The notes under the pieces: model-generated
What the model saw: the letters and a program-made list of their open reading frames with translations, nothing else
Database searches by the model: none
Told to the model about the DNA's origin: nothing
Shown: piece by piece, positions 45,503-57,067 of the stretch
Position numbering within the stretch: position 1 is the stretch's first letter
Layout: each line of letters opens with the position of its first letter
Source of the DNA: Typhlomys cinereus
Taxonomy: Eukaryota; Chordata; Mammalia; Rodentia; Platacanthomyidae
Length of the DNA stretch: 64,000 nucleotides
Assembly: GCA_023101885.1 (NCBI GenBank)
Contig: JALPQD010000241.1
Coordinates: forward strand, 124,001-188,000
Direction of reading: 5' to 3'
Made by a program: the position numbers and the translations under genes

Positions 45503-46623
45503 GTGAAGTATCCCAAACCCAGAAATTTATGTGCCGTATGCACTCCCTAATTGGTGGCTCCTAGTACCAAACTCACACAGCCCACATTGAGACACTCAAA
45601 GGTAAACCTATGTAATACAGTAATTGCAAGGATTGTGAACAGGAGGGATGGGGTTGGAGGGCCACACCAGACACAAGGAGAGAGGGGACCATGTTACAGC
45701 AGAGAAAATTGGCCTCCAAGGAATGCAAGTAAGTAATGTGACACCTGGTTAAGTTCACAAACATTCGTACCTGATCATGTACAACTGAGGGGGTATGATC
45801 TCACCAGAAGGGGAGGGCATATAGTCTGGCAGATGAAAGGTGATCATTTTGCAAATGGGTGACTGACCCCTCCCTCACCGAGGTTTCTTGCTTTTATTAC
45901 ATCTACCCTTGAATGTGCTATTATAATAAGACTCCAGTTTAACATTTTTTTGTCTCTGGCCAGGGGGTGACATACAGTGCCCATCAGGATGGAGTGAAGG
46001 GTATTGCAGGAGCAGCAAAACTGCAAAAGAAAATCAACAAACCACAATCCAGAACTTCAGAGACTCTATATCAACCACATAGAACTAAGCCAGCCTAATC
46101 TCCTCCCATCCTGAAGCTCAGGGACATTTGCGGAAGAGGGGGCGGTAAGATTGTAAGAGCAAAAGGATGGGAGGAGCAATGATGTGAACATTTTCCCCAC
46201 TAGTTAGGGCTGAAGCAATCATTCTAGGACTTTGCATGCCCTGCACAATGTCCAACACACTGTTGATCCCACAAAGTCTAGCATCTGCTAAAGGCACCAA
46301 GATCCTTGGAGGCAAGGGATTGACAGCCACAGTAGTGTTCCTATGCTTAAGGGGAACACGAGAAAGGGTTCAGGGAAATGCCACTGGATCCTTGTATGTC
46401 ATCGGAGAGGAGGACCAAGAGGAGAGTTAGGCATACACAATAAAGGACTCTCTGGGAATTGGGGGGGAGGCACTGGGAGACGGGGAGGGAGGGGAGGGGG
46501 AGCAGAGGGTTTCGGAGGGAGGAGGAGGGGGGAGGGAACTGGTCTACCTATTAAGTTTGTATGAGTGGAAATAATAATAAAAAAATGTTAAAAAATTTTT
46601 TCAAAAAAGGAAAAAAAAAAAAA
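45503..46623 (+). other. L1-A 3' UTR and poly(A) tail
   Basis: About 1.05 kb of untranslated sequence ending with a purine-rich tract (46440-46545, G-rich), the family's terminal CTATTAAGTTTGTATGAG and a tail of A runs broken by TGTT, TTTTTTC and GG. This is the reference for the many 3' fragments in the window (4104, 22418, 28234, 55545). Confidence 0.9.
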
Positions 46624-46638
46624 AGAATAAACATTCCC

Positions 46639-47945
46639 ATTCCAAAAGGGAGATATGGAGGCATACCCAAGAAAGTTTGGTCCATTACAAGAGGACGAAT
46701 TAGCAGGACAAACTCCAATTCCTACAGCTCCATGTCCAACAGATGAACTTCTTGTTATCTTAGTTCCAAAGTATTTTATTTGCACATTTTCAACTCAGCA
46801 CCTTTTCAATTAGGACACATCACTCTCTTTGGACTGTCTCCTCCCATGGTATATAGCTCTCCTTGTTATATGTCCCACATCAGCTCTGTATCTCTAACAT
46901 CTTCACTTCTCAATGGAAATCTACAACATAAACTTCCCTTCTTAGACCTCTAAACTGCAGACTTCCTACCACATAGTGCTGGTTTCCGTCATTCTCTGAC
47001 ACTTGGGAGGAAGGTTTTATGACCTCCTCTGTCTTACATCTTTCATGCCTCTGAAGCTAGCACCACATGTATGGTTTTTGCAAATTCTGCTATAACCTCT
47101 ATGTGAAAATTAGTTCTTTGTCTTACTTCTGGTTCAGCTTCTCTGGGCTGACTGAAGGAAAAATTTTTCTTGGGCCTTTGCTTTGGAGGAAAAACAGAGC
47201 TTCACATTTATCTCTTTCCTTCCAAAAGGATTTGCATTCTTATGGATGGGATCCTTCCCTAAGGAATTTGTCCTTGGAGTAAGGCCTCTCCTATTATATA
47301 AAAGAAGAGCAGTCTTTGATTTGTTAATGAGGCTCATCTGTTTAACACTAGTCATCATTTTGCTGTCATCATTCTCTGTAAACTTGCCCTTACATTTTTC
47401 TTCAAACTTCACAGTTTTTATTCTTTTTACCTTACTTTTGCTTTTTTTTTTATAATCCTGAAAAAGAGTACTAAAAAGTAGCCATGCCACATTGTCAAAA
47501 CTACTGTGCCTTGAAAGTTCCTCTACCAAGCACTCAATTTATCTTCATGCATTCAGGACAAGGACAAAACTTGATCAAATTCTCTGCCAACACTTTGCAC
47601 CATTTGTCCCTTATAAAATTTCTAACACAGTTTCTGTTCTCTCTATGGGTCATCACAATCTGGCCTTTCACTGCCTGCATCTCTAATAGCTTTACTATCT
47701 TCCAGACTCTCACAAGAATGGACCTTCCAATCTGTCATCCAGATGCAAAGACTTTCTCAACACAAAATCCTAAAGTTCTCCATATTTCTCCCAACAAGCA
47801 ATTCCAAACGCACACTTGCCACATAATGGTATTGGCCATACTGCTGGATATCAACTTCTCTTAGCTTCATAAACAAGAACTTCACTTATTGGTACTGGAT
47901 TCTCTTAATCTCAAAGCAATACCCCCATTACTTAGTATCAATTTC
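46639..47945 (-). mobile_element. MaLR internal region, part 2
   Basis: It continues the MaLR internal region after L1-A, up to the 5' LTR at 47946. On the plus strand it shows GTATCAATTTCTG just before the LTR (the reverse of ERVL-type GGTACC/GATACC primer-site sequence). The minus strand has a 131-codon stretch without a stop (47529-47134) that opens at TTG; MaLR internals derive from ERVL gag, but I cannot match this stretch to a protein. It is treated as non-coding. Confidence 0.75.
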
Positions 47946-48297
47946 TGTACTAGTTACTCTTTGTATTACTATGAAAGAATACACCTAAAGTCAAACAAAT
48001 TAAAGGGAGATTTATTCAGTTTACAGTTCTAGAGGGGAGATACAGTCTCTTATGGTGAGAAGGGCATGGCTGGCTGGCAGAAGCTGGAAATGGGCTAAGT
48101 CATGTCCTTCATGGAAACAGAGAGCAGCTACATACAAGCTCAAGAGCAGACTCACATATTCAAGCAGGGTGGAGCTAAACAACCTTAAGTCCTATCCTCT
48201 GTGATGGCCTTGTCTTTCAGCAAGGCTCCACCTCCTAAAGGTGCCATAAAATTCCCAAACACTTGAGTCTATAGAGGACACATTTCAAGCCATAACA
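47946..48297 (-). repeat. MaLR 5' LTR
   Basis: 352 bases, paired with 39094-39443. It begins TGTACTAGTTACTC and ends GCCATAACA, followed by the GACTT duplication at 48298-48302. Confidence 0.85.
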
Positions 48298-48302
48298 GAC
48301 TT

Positions 48303-49454
48303 TCAGGCCCAGGTACAACAACAGGGTTATCTTTTTCACCATCACCATCTCAAAGTTTTTTATTTTTTTTTAATAGAAAGTATAACAAGATCAGGGAAAT
48401 ACCATGAGCTGAGCAAAAAGAAGAGATTTCAATGAGAAACTGCTATTGTTTCCATGGGGAGTTTTATGTCTGCAGACATAATCCAGGTACACTGAGAAGA
48501 AGGATCACAGGGACCAAAAGCAAAATGTTGTTTTTCCAAATTTTAATTCTAAGCATGTAATTCTTACATGCTTAATTTTAATTCTGAGCCTCCTCTGAGT
48601 TTGCCATCACTGCTGTCATGAGGGAGAAGGAGATAAATGAATTCTGGTTTTTCTTCCACAAGGTTTCATAAATCGTTTCAGAGACAAAATTTACAAATTG
48701 AAATTTCTTATAAAACTTACATAACAGAAATTAATTAATTTCTATAATTTTTTTCTCATAAATATCTGCTTCAGAAATTAAAGAAGAAAGGGGTGTCAAG
48801 TCCTGTCAACATATCAGGCATATTGTTTTGAGAAAGTGGTAAGTAGTTTTTTATTCATACTATGCAAAGTTTTTAACCAGGTATCTTATGGTGGATCTTA
48901 GCAGAACCAGAAGAAAAAAGAAGTCAGGACTAGACACAGAAATATGTTTATTCTCTGGCTTATTGGTACTAGAAATGAAAGAAATACACATACACATTGG
49001 TCTTCAAACATTATATAATCCCCAGATATAGGAGCTCTAAAAATATATGACATATTTATGAGAGAAATATGAACATCATTTAATATGTTAACTTTTATAA
49101 AAACATTTGAAAATTGCTGAAATTTGTTAAATTTTCAAATCCTGCATGTTAGAGCCCACAAGCTTTTTACTTGGCCAATGCCATTCATTTGTGAAGATGC
49201 CATTCATTTGGTCTTTTTTGTGTCTGAGTCATAGATTCATGTTTTTCCCCTCCAAATTATAGCTACTGCTATTATCTAATCAGACCAAGTAGTCCAAGCA
49301 AATGCCTAGTTCTGCTGCCTCTTGGAAGCTTTCAGTAAAGCTGTGAAGGTCAGTAGTGAACTGAATTGTGTACATTTAATATTCATGAATAACAATGTAG
49401 ACATATATACACTAAGTCTGATTAAGCACAGTGTCTCACTCCCCAAATCTAGAA
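48303..49454. other. Unique AT-rich sequence with a short perfect hairpin
   Basis: No gene recognised. TAAGCATGTAA (48550-48560) and TTACATGCTTA (48564-48574) form an 11-bp inverted repeat with a 3-base loop. Confidence 0.5.
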
Positions 49455-49548
49455 CTTGGGGAGAGAGAATAGAATCAGAAGGTTCAGATCATTCTTAGCT
49501 ACATAGCAAGTTTGAGGCTAAAATGGTATCCTGTCTCAAAGTGTTACT
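49455..49548 (+). mobile_element. B4/B1-like SINE fragment
   Basis: GGAGAGAGAATAGAATCAGAAGGTTCAGATCATTCTTAGCTACATAGCAAGTTTGAGGC...CCTGTCTCAAAG (shown in part by its key words AGCTACATAGCAAGTTTGAG and CTGTCTCAAAG) matches the B1-derived right half of B4. Confidence 0.65.
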
Positions 49549-49711
49549 CAAAGTGCTACTGTTTGCCACAAGTTATCTGTAAGAGTAGATGTTATATAAC
49601 CAAAACAAAGTGCAGAGATATGCAAATCTGTCAAAAATAATTTTGATCACTTTTTGGATTCTTTAATATTTTGTTTATTATTTATAGAAGGAAGGAGGTT
49701 TATATGCAACA

Positions 49712-49852
49712 TGGTTTATATGTAGAGGTCTGAAGAGAACTACTGGAAGTTGGTTCTCTCCTTCTACTCCACTAGGTCTGGGAACTGAACTCTTATTGCC
49801 ATGTTTACCTACAGATGCCTTTACCTGTTGAACCCTCTAATGGGCCCACTTG
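49712..49852 (-). mobile_element. B4/B2-like SINE, antisense
   Basis: The plus-strand reading TGTAGAGGTCTGAAGAGAAC, AGTTGGTTCTCTCCTTCTAC, GTCTGGGAACTGAACTC and GCCTTTACCTGTTGAACCC matches the antisense end of a common rodent tRNA-derived SINE. It is decayed. Confidence 0.65.
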
Positions 49853-49924
49853 TTGGCTTCTTGAAATTTTTCTTATTATTAACAGTTTATGATTTGAGCA
49901 GTAATTACTGTAAAGTTCAATCTA

Positions 49925-49935
49925 AAAATACTTTT
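49925..49935. repeat. Left TSD of the L1 at 49937
   Basis: AAAATACTTTT here is repeated at 51938-51948, next to the truncated end of the L1. Confidence 0.75.
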
Positions 49936-49936
49936 T

Positions 49937-51937
49937 TATTTCTTTATTACATTCTTTTCCTAGTTATACAAGCTCAATAAGTATCCTCCTGCTTCCTCCC
50001 CCACCTTCCTCCCTGTTGTCCCCCATTCCACTCATTCCTCTTCCCACTCTCTTACCTCCCTCTCATCCCTTTTCCTTCTCTCCTCCTCTCTTGGTACTTC
50101 CTACTTTCTTCTTCTTATCGTCTCGATCATCTGTTTATGTGGATGCTGAATTTCCCTCAGAGTCGTCTATAGCAGTGAGGGTTCAGGTCTCGGTGGCATA
50201 GTTTGGGGCCCCTTTTTGGCTGCCCACTAGTATGGGAACTCTATTATGACTGTTTAACCCCTTACCTCTAAGTATCCTACTGCCTGAAGCCTTCTCCCCT
50301 GTAATCCATGCCAGGCCATTGTGAAGGTCAGGTAAAGGCTATATCCTGGCTGCTGCAGTCCTGACTTGTGTGAACTATCTTGCATATCATTGGTCCTCCT
50401 TATCTTCAAACTCTTACAATCTTGCCATCCTTTCTTCCACAAGATAGCTTTAGTATGAGGAAAAATTTGGATGGTCTAGTTCCAGGTGATTAATGTAAGG
50501 TCTATGATGTTCTGAATTATGGTTTGTTGTTTTCAGTTCTGCTGTTACTGCACTGCCCTTGGCTGTATCTTAATTGGTTGTCGAGGTCATCTCCTAAGCA
50601 AAGATAAAAGACTGTTTAAATGAAGATCTTAATATAAGAAGAAGCTTATAGTAAGGCTCTAAGGTAGATGGAAGAATAGAGGTAGGACACAGCAGTGAGA
50701 GGGTTCAGTTGCCTATTTTCTAGTTGGTTGCCATCTAACTGCCAGTCTCTATACCTTCCCTGATTGGGGCGATAAAACCTGTTCAGTCCCAAGTAAACAG
50801 GAAGGGGAGTGGGAGTGAGCTGCATCAAATGTCTCACTACTTACATGCAGTACATGAGCTTGGCCTAATTTCTCTATTGAAGTGTATACTTTTGTTTTCT
50901 TATCTTTAAATCTTCTTTCCCTTTCCCTCTTGTTTCTAATCCTTTACAGTTATAGTGGTTATTACAGAGATTTACTTTTGAATATGTCATTAAGTTGGTT
51001 TGGAACTAGGATCCACTTACTAGGGAGTACATAGAGCATCTAACTTTCTGTGTGTGGGATACTTCACTCAATATAATTTTTTCTATTTTTATCCATTTCT
51101 TGGCAAATTTCATTAATTCTTCATTTTGATGGCTGAGTAGTATTCCATTATATAAATGTATCGCATTTTCTTTGTCCATTCATCAACCGTTGGGCATTTG
51201 GGTTGTTTCCATAACTTTGCTGTTGTAAATACTGCTGCAATGAACATGGTTATACTCATTTCCCTATGGTGAATGGAATCCCTTGGGGATCATTCCCAGT
51301 AGGGTAAAGCAGGGTCACATGGCATTTCAATCCTTAACTCTTTTAGAAATTGCCATACCAATCTCCAGAGTGATTGTATAAGCCTGTATTCCCACCAGCA
51401 ATGTATGAGAGTTCCCTTTTTTCCACATCCTCTCTAATATTTGGAGTTATTTTTATAGTGGATTTGCCTTTCTGTCTAGGGTGAGATGATATCTCAGGGT
51501 AGTTTTGATTTGCACTTCCCTGATGGCTAGGGATGTAGAGTATTTTTTAAGATATTTGTTAGACATTTCAATTTTGTCCCTGGAAAGTTTTTTTGAGTTC
51601 CAAGGCACATTTTCTAACTGGGTTGTTTATCTCCTTGATGGTTACTTTTTTAAGTTCTTTGTGCACTCTGGATAATAAAGCTCTATCATATATGTATTTT
51701 GTGAAGATTTTCCTCCATTTTGTGGGTTGCCTTTTCGCTTTGTTTACAATCTCTTTAGCTAAATAGTAGCTCTTTAATTTCACAAGACCTTATTTGTTAA
51801 GTGTTGGTTCTAGTACTTTTGCTATTGGGCTTCTATTTAGGAAATATTGGCATAGCCCAATCTGCTCAAGGGAATTGCCTACTCTTTTAAACTAGGGTTT
51901 TTATGGTCTCTAGCCTTGATCCATTTGGAGTTGATTT
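49937..51937 (-). mobile_element. 5'-truncated older L1: 3' UTR and C-terminal ORF2
   Basis: On the minus strand: about 870 bases of ORF2 C-terminus (51937 to ~51065) containing AKRQPTKWRKIFTKYIYDRALLSRVHKELKK in translation (51568-51783; key words KRQPT and DRALLSRVHKEL), then a 3' UTR to about 49950 and a T-rich (A tail) end. It is more diverged than L1-A or L1-E, so it belongs to an earlier subfamily. The 11-bp TSD is intact. Confidence 0.9.
51065..51937 (-). pseudogene. L1 ORF2 C-terminal remnant
   Basis: This is the remaining coding part of the L1 at 49937-51937. It corresponds to the last ~290 residues of ORF2, with frameshifts. The reverse-transcriptase catalytic region is absent because of 5' truncation. 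Confidence 0.85.
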
Positions 51938-52198
51938 AAAATACTTTTATACTAAACACAAAAGTCTTTTCAAATATATATTGAAAATCAACATTAGATT
52001 TCTTCAGACAAAAGACTGATTATTAGAGGATTTTTGAAAACTACCGATTTTGCATAAGAAAAGCTGAAGGATTATATCTGAATCTTGGGATTTCCCAGTT
52101 AACAGAGAGTAGAGAAGCCAGAGATATCTACTAGCAAAGACCAAGTAATTAATCTTGCCTTTGCAGCTATGATATTTCATGGGTTTACTTTTCTTTTT

Positions 52199-52199
<1 letters not shown>

Positions 52200-52245
<46 letters not shown>

Positions 52246-52246
52246 T
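52200..52246. repeat. (TG)n microsatellite
   Basis: More than 20 uninterrupted GT units; likely length-polymorphic. It leads into the SINE at 52250. Confidence 0.97.
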
Positions 52247-52249
52247 GAG

Positions 52250-52487
52250 AGAGGGGGGGTACTGTGTATTATATGTGGAAGCCTATGAATGATTTCTTGA
52301 GTTATCGTGAATTGTTATATATCATTTTTTGCTTCATTCTGGGGTTTCCCGGGCTCTTCTTCCCAAGGCTAGAAGTGCAGGTCACTGCCATGTCCACCAG
52401 AGTTTTTACAGGGAATATGGGAGCTGAACTCTGGCTCATCAGCTTGTGAGCAGAAGCTTAACCACTGAGTCACCTTTCTAGTTCCTA
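52250..52487 (-). mobile_element. B3-like SINE, antisense
   Basis: GGCTAGAAGTGCAGGTCACTGCC, ATATGGGAGCTGAACTCTGGCTC and AAGCTTAACCACTGAGTCACC are the antisense order of a B3/B2 SINE ending in the tRNA-like head near 52487. The adjoining TG tract is the usual leader. Confidence 0.65.
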
Positions 52488-53774
52488 GTGATTGCTTTTT
52501 AAAGTGATGTATCAATAGAGATAGCTATCCCAAAATTGGATACCCGATCCATTAACACTTGTTGGATGGTTAAAACTTTGCTTTTTCTTATTTCTTTTTT
52601 TAAGCCTTTTGCAAAATCCACATAAGCTTTTGGGAGCAGTTACCACCTAACTGTGACCACAGGTACATGCGTCTACCCAGTTGTCCTCTGCTTATCAGTC
52701 ATAGTTGTCTATCTCTGACTTTTTGGAGGTATATGAACCATGGGCCTGTGAGAGAAGATCCCAGGAGGGGTTTCTATGTGATGCTCAAGTTAGGAAGACA
52801 GAAGGATAGATGGCTTGGAGCTGGCTGCAATACTAATAAAGAACTCTAATACAGTTGTTTCTTATTCCTGATCATTCAAAAAAAAAAACATATATCAGTT
52901 AAAGGTTGTTCATTGGTGGGTCTATGCAGTTGTGACAGACCAAACACAATGCTCAGATAGACAAAGGTGATTGTAACTTAAAAAGATTCTTTCCTCACCA
53001 AGGAGACTTGATAACATAACTCTATTTTGTGGAGAAAAAGAATAACATTAGGAAGTAAAGTCCAGTACCTATCTCCAACACACCAAAGATCAGAATTGGA
53101 GTCGGTGGTAGGAGACTCGAGGGGAATACCAGTTCATCAAGCATTCCCGTTGGCACACTTTCACCAGTGTTGTGCTATGCCAAGCTGCTGGAAAATTCTG
53201 AGACTACAAAGATTAAAACAGTCTTCGTCCTGTGGAGCTTTCAGTTTAAGGGGATAAGATCAGTGAGTATTGTCATTGCAGGTGATGGTATGTTAGATGC
53301 AGTTCAGCTTAGAGTAGGAGAAGTATCAAAGGGAAGAACAGTCAGGATTTAAAGTGAAGGAGGTGAACTTGGAAACAGAAGGGAAGAAGTGGTGTGGAAA
53401 TTCTACCTGGCCTCAAGAAGTGTACATTCTTTCTGGTAGAGGAAATGAATGATCGTTCATGTTTGCGATGCTTTTTTTTTAATCACCGGAAACCACAATT
53501 AAATTCATTCAAGAGGGTTAATAGAAACTATAAGTGAAATTTCATGTGTGTGCTTGCCTGTGAGGGGATCTGAGTAAACAACAGCACAGAAACCCTTGAT
53601 GAAGTACATCAATTGGAAATAAGCAAGACTTTCTTTGGTTATGAACAAAAAGATAGTGCAAAAAGAACAAATATGGACACAAACGTCTGATGTGCTGGGG
53701 CAGAGAAGATTGACTTTCGAAGAGGAAAGAAAAGAAATTAACTTCTCAGAGGACTGAAGCCTAACTGACTCTCT
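52488..53774. other. Unique sequence
   Basis: No gene or repeat family recognised. An A10 run lies near 52880. Confidence 0.45.
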
Positions 53775-54050
53775 TTTTTTATTTTACTTTTTTTCCTACT
53801 TCTATAAGTATATTGAGTATTAATCCCAGCTTCCCTTCCTCCATTTCTTTCCCTTTCCCTGGTTTCCCTTCCCTATTCCCTCCCACTCCCTCCCATCCTT
53901 CTGCCTGTATGATTCTATGGACCCCAGGATTCTCTCTAGCTTGCCTATTCCTGTGGGGGCTCAGGCTTCTATGATATATCAAGTTACCTCTCTTCAGGCC
54001 ACCCCACTGATACGTGTATTTCTCTTCACTCATCCACTTAGGTGTCTCTT
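53775..54050 (-). mobile_element. Old L1 3' end, antisense
   Basis: Homologous to 29540-29800: TATATTGAGTATTAATCCCAGC, a C/T-rich tract, CCTTCTGCCTG, CTATGGACCCCA, CTCAGGCTTCTATGATATATCAAG and GGCCACCCCACTGATA. It has the plan of an L1 3' UTR read in antisense and is not coding. Confidence 0.6.
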
Positions 54051-54835
54051 TAAGGATGGATGAATACGTACTTAGGGAAAGTCAGGGAAGGTTAAGAACA
54101 TCTGTCTAGTAAGAGATACTGGGGCTGGGTGTACAAAGTCCCAGAGATGAGGAGTGGTGGAGAAGAACTGGAGGAAAGAGCTTAAAAGAGGATCTTTTGA
54201 TGAGGAGGCTTGAAAAAAAATGCATGTCTGGGTGGAAAGGGCAAATGATTAAAAAGGATAGATTTTATTTTGGCAATGTTAGTGAGCCCCTGAAGGATTT
54301 TTAAGTCAGAAAAGGATAAGAAACAGAGTGCTTCAAGAATAGCATAATCAGTTCTTTAAGCTAAGGAAAGTTAATTAGGAAATGTGAGAAAATTACTGCA
54401 GTAATTTTCTTAGCCTGAACATAGTGGATGTTTCAAATTTCGTCGAAACATGGTAGTGTATTCTATCCTTTTGAAAAGATAAATGAGGTTTTCACAGTCT
54501 GCTACATCTGGATGGGTGAATAGTTTGAGTAAGCATTTGCAGGGATAGCCAAGAAATCACCAGAAATTCCCACAATTACTATAGCTAAAGAAGGGAAGAA
54601 AGCAAGGGTAAGGCAGAGGTGTGTAGAAGGCAGCCTGGCATCGCACCTTTCCTGCCTCAGCTCCTGAAATGAGCAATGTATATATGTGCTAGTACTATGT
54701 ATGATTCAAGCTAACAACATGTTTAACTTCTATTGTTTTGTTTTCATTAGCAACAATATTATTGTATGCCTTTCTTTTAATAATTTTATAAATGTAGAAT
54801 TCACTTTCTAGCAATTATAGGTTCTTTTATCTTTT

Positions 54836-55396
54836 TATGAATTTATCAATTTATTTGAGAGACACAGAGGGGAAATAAGGGACAAAAAGTACATGTATGC
54901 ATGTTGTTGCAGTTATTTTTTCTGCTGCTGTGGGATAACACTCAAACAAATGGCTTAATGGGGAGAAATGGGAATTTTTTGGCTTCCAGTTCCAGAGAGA
55001 TATAGTCCATTATAACAGAAAAGACATGGTTGGCTGAAAGAAGCTGGAGGAGGATTATGTCACATCCATCATAGAGAATGAGAAAACAGACTGCAGACTA
55101 CTAGTACTAGTGGATGCAGGGCAGGGCTAACCAACCTTAAGGCCTGCCCCTGTGCTGTGCCTTCCTCTAGCTAGGCTCTGCCTCCCAAAGGTACCATGAC
55201 CTTGCCAAACATCAACTTCAGCTAAGGATTCAAACACATGGTGTTGTAGGGGACAACTCACATTCAAATCAGAGAGGTCAAAGAAGAAATGTAGAATTCA
55301 GCTCTCTCCTTACACCATGGAAGATTTCTGGGGATAGAACTCAGGCCACCGATTTTCTGAAAAGACAAAACCCACTGAACTATTTCTCAAGTCCCA
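54836..55396 (-). mobile_element. tRNA-derived SINE, antisense, split by a MaLR LTR
   Basis: The left part, 54836-54904, has TTTATCAATTTATTTGAGAGACACAGAGG; the right part, about 55272-55396, has CACCATGGAAGATTTCTGGGG...GAACTCAGG...CCCACTGAACTATTTCTCAAGTCCC, the antisense tRNA-like head. The LTR between them interrupts the SINE. Confidence 0.55.
54905..55271 (-). mobile_element. MaLR solo LTR inserted in a SINE
   Basis: About 367 bases, homologous to the LTRs at 39094 and 47946: TGTTGCAGTTATTTTTTCTGC, ATGGCTTAATGGGGAGAAATGGG, AAGACATGGTTGGCTGAAAGAAGCTGGAGG, GGGCAGGGCTAACCAACCTTAAGG and CTCCCAAAGGTACCATGACC. No exact TSD was found, in keeping with age. Confidence 0.75.
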
Positions 55397-55544
55397 TAAT
55401 CACAGATTCATAAAATTTTTTAGAAAGAGCCACTAAAAGCAATAAATGTGAATAGAAAATGTAGAACCCACATGCTAGAATATGCACTATAGTCATTAGC
55501 CTTTATATATGGATGGAAACAATAAAATGATAGTTAAAAAAGAA

Positions 55545-56530
55545 GGACCCTGCCAGAGACAAGGAAAGAGGGGATCATGCTACAACAGAGAAAACAGGCC
55601 ACCATCAAGGACTGCAAGTAAGTTGAGACATCTGGTTGGGCTCGCAGACTTTCCTTACTGGTCACTTGCATCTGATGGGGTATGATCTCACCAGAAAGGG
55701 AGGGCATAGAGTCTGGCAGATAGAAGCTAACCATCCTGCAAATGGGAGACTAACACCCCCCCCCCTAGCGGTCTTCTACTCTTATTCCATCTATCTTTGA
55801 ATATACTCTTATAGTAAGACTCTATTTTAACAGCCTTTTTCCTCTGGCTGAGCGGCGACATCCAATATCCATCAGGATAGAGCCAAGGGAAGTGCAGGAA
55901 CAGCAAAACTGAAAAAAAAATAATGACAAACCATAATTCAGAAAATCAGAGACCCTACATTAGTCACCTGGAACCAAGCCAGCCTAATCTCCGCCCATCC
56001 TAAATCTCAGGGAATTTGCGGAAGAGGGGGGGAGGTAAGATTATAAGAGTCTAAAGATGGAGAGGAGCAATGATATGCAAGATACTCCATACAAGTTAAG
56101 GCTGAAGTAATCATAATAGGACTTTGAATGACCTGTGCAATAACCAACATATCTGAACCCCCAAAGTCTAGCATGAATCACAGGCACTAGGATCCTTAGA
56201 GACAAGGAATTAACAGCCACAATAGTGTTCCTATACTTAAGGGGAACACAAAAAAGAGCTCTAGGCAATGCCACTGAGTCCTTACACCTCATCAGAGAGG
56301 TGGACCCAGAGAGAAGCTTGACATGCACAGTGAAGGATGCTTCAGAATGGGGGGGAGGGGGCACTGTGAGAAAGGGAGGGAGGGGGGAAAGGAAGAGGAA
56401 AAGGGAGGAAGAAACAAGAGGGTCCACGGCGGGGTGGAGAGAGGGAGGGGAATGGGGTACTTATCAACTTTGTATGAGTGGAAGAAAGAAATAAAAAAAA
56501 AAGAAAAAAAAGCAGACAAAAAAAAAGAAT
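55545..56530 (+). mobile_element. 5'-truncated L1, 3' UTR only
   Basis: It matches L1-A from about 45655 onward (GACAAGGAAAGAGGGGATCATG, GGTATGATCTCACCAGAAAGGGAGGGCATA), through the G-rich tract to TATCAACTTTGTATGAG and an A-rich tail with AATAAA near 56487. It is more diverged than the 28234 copy. No clear TSD; both flanks are A-rich. Confidence 0.9.
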
Positions 56531-57067
56531 TCTTTTAAAAAATATAGAACCCTAGATCTTATGAAGGAAAAAAAAAACAGCAACAAAAAAACTTTTCATG
56601 TTAAAACATGAAAAAATATATGAAGACTAACCCAACAGGTTTTTAAAAAAGATTTTATTATGACAGGTGACTTCTGGCCCTTTCCAGCCAGGACACACTG
56701 CGCCCTAGGTATGCTCCCCCTGCTTACCCCCAAATCCCAGGCAACCCACTAGTCCCAGCTCCTCCCACCAGCCAGCCAGAGAAGGCGCTGCTCTGGACTG
56801 GGGAGGACCCCTGGGCCACGCCCCAGCTCCCCAAGTTAATTGCGCCCGCCACCTCCACTTCCCCCCTTTCCCCACCCATGCGCAGGCCAGCCAGGACACA
56901 CTGAGCCTAGGTAAGCTCCCCCGGCTCACCCCAAAATGCCAGACAACCCAGTAGTACCAGCTCTTCCCACAAGCCAGTCAGAGCAGGAGCTGCTCCAGGC
57001 CAAATAATTCAGTTCAGTGAAAAACACAAAGAAATTGAAAGAAGGTCTTAAGAGTTCAAACGACAAT

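Larger units (their letters stand above)
39635..46623 (+). mobile_element. Full-length L1 ('L1-A'), structurally complete, coding-dead
   Basis: About 6,989 bases with a 15-bp TSD. Order: 5' UTR of CpG-rich monomers (39635-40036) and a ~590-bp tether (40037-40627), ORF1 (40628 to ~41670), a short spacer, ORF2 (41749-45502), 3' UTR (45503-46560) with the purine-rich end and CTATTAAGTTTGTATGAG, then an interrupted A tail. Both ORFs carry stops and frameshifts. Because it interrupts the MaLR internal region it is younger than the provirus. Confidence 0.97.
39094..48297 (-). mobile_element. MaLR provirus (two LTRs plus internal region), split by L1-A
   Basis: The two LTRs at 39094-39443 and 47946-48297 are homologous along their whole length and in the same orientation. 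They both begin TGTACTA and end in ACA on the plus strand, and are bounded by GACTT. The internal region is 39444-39634 plus 46639-47945, about 1.5 kb, the usual size for this non-autonomous group. Next to the right LTR, reading minus, comes ATTGATACTAAGTAATGGGG, the ERVL/MaLR primer-binding-site neighbourhood. The internal sequence has the general plan of mammalian MaLR internal regions (gag-derived, non-coding). L1-A is a later insertion within it. Confidence 0.85.
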
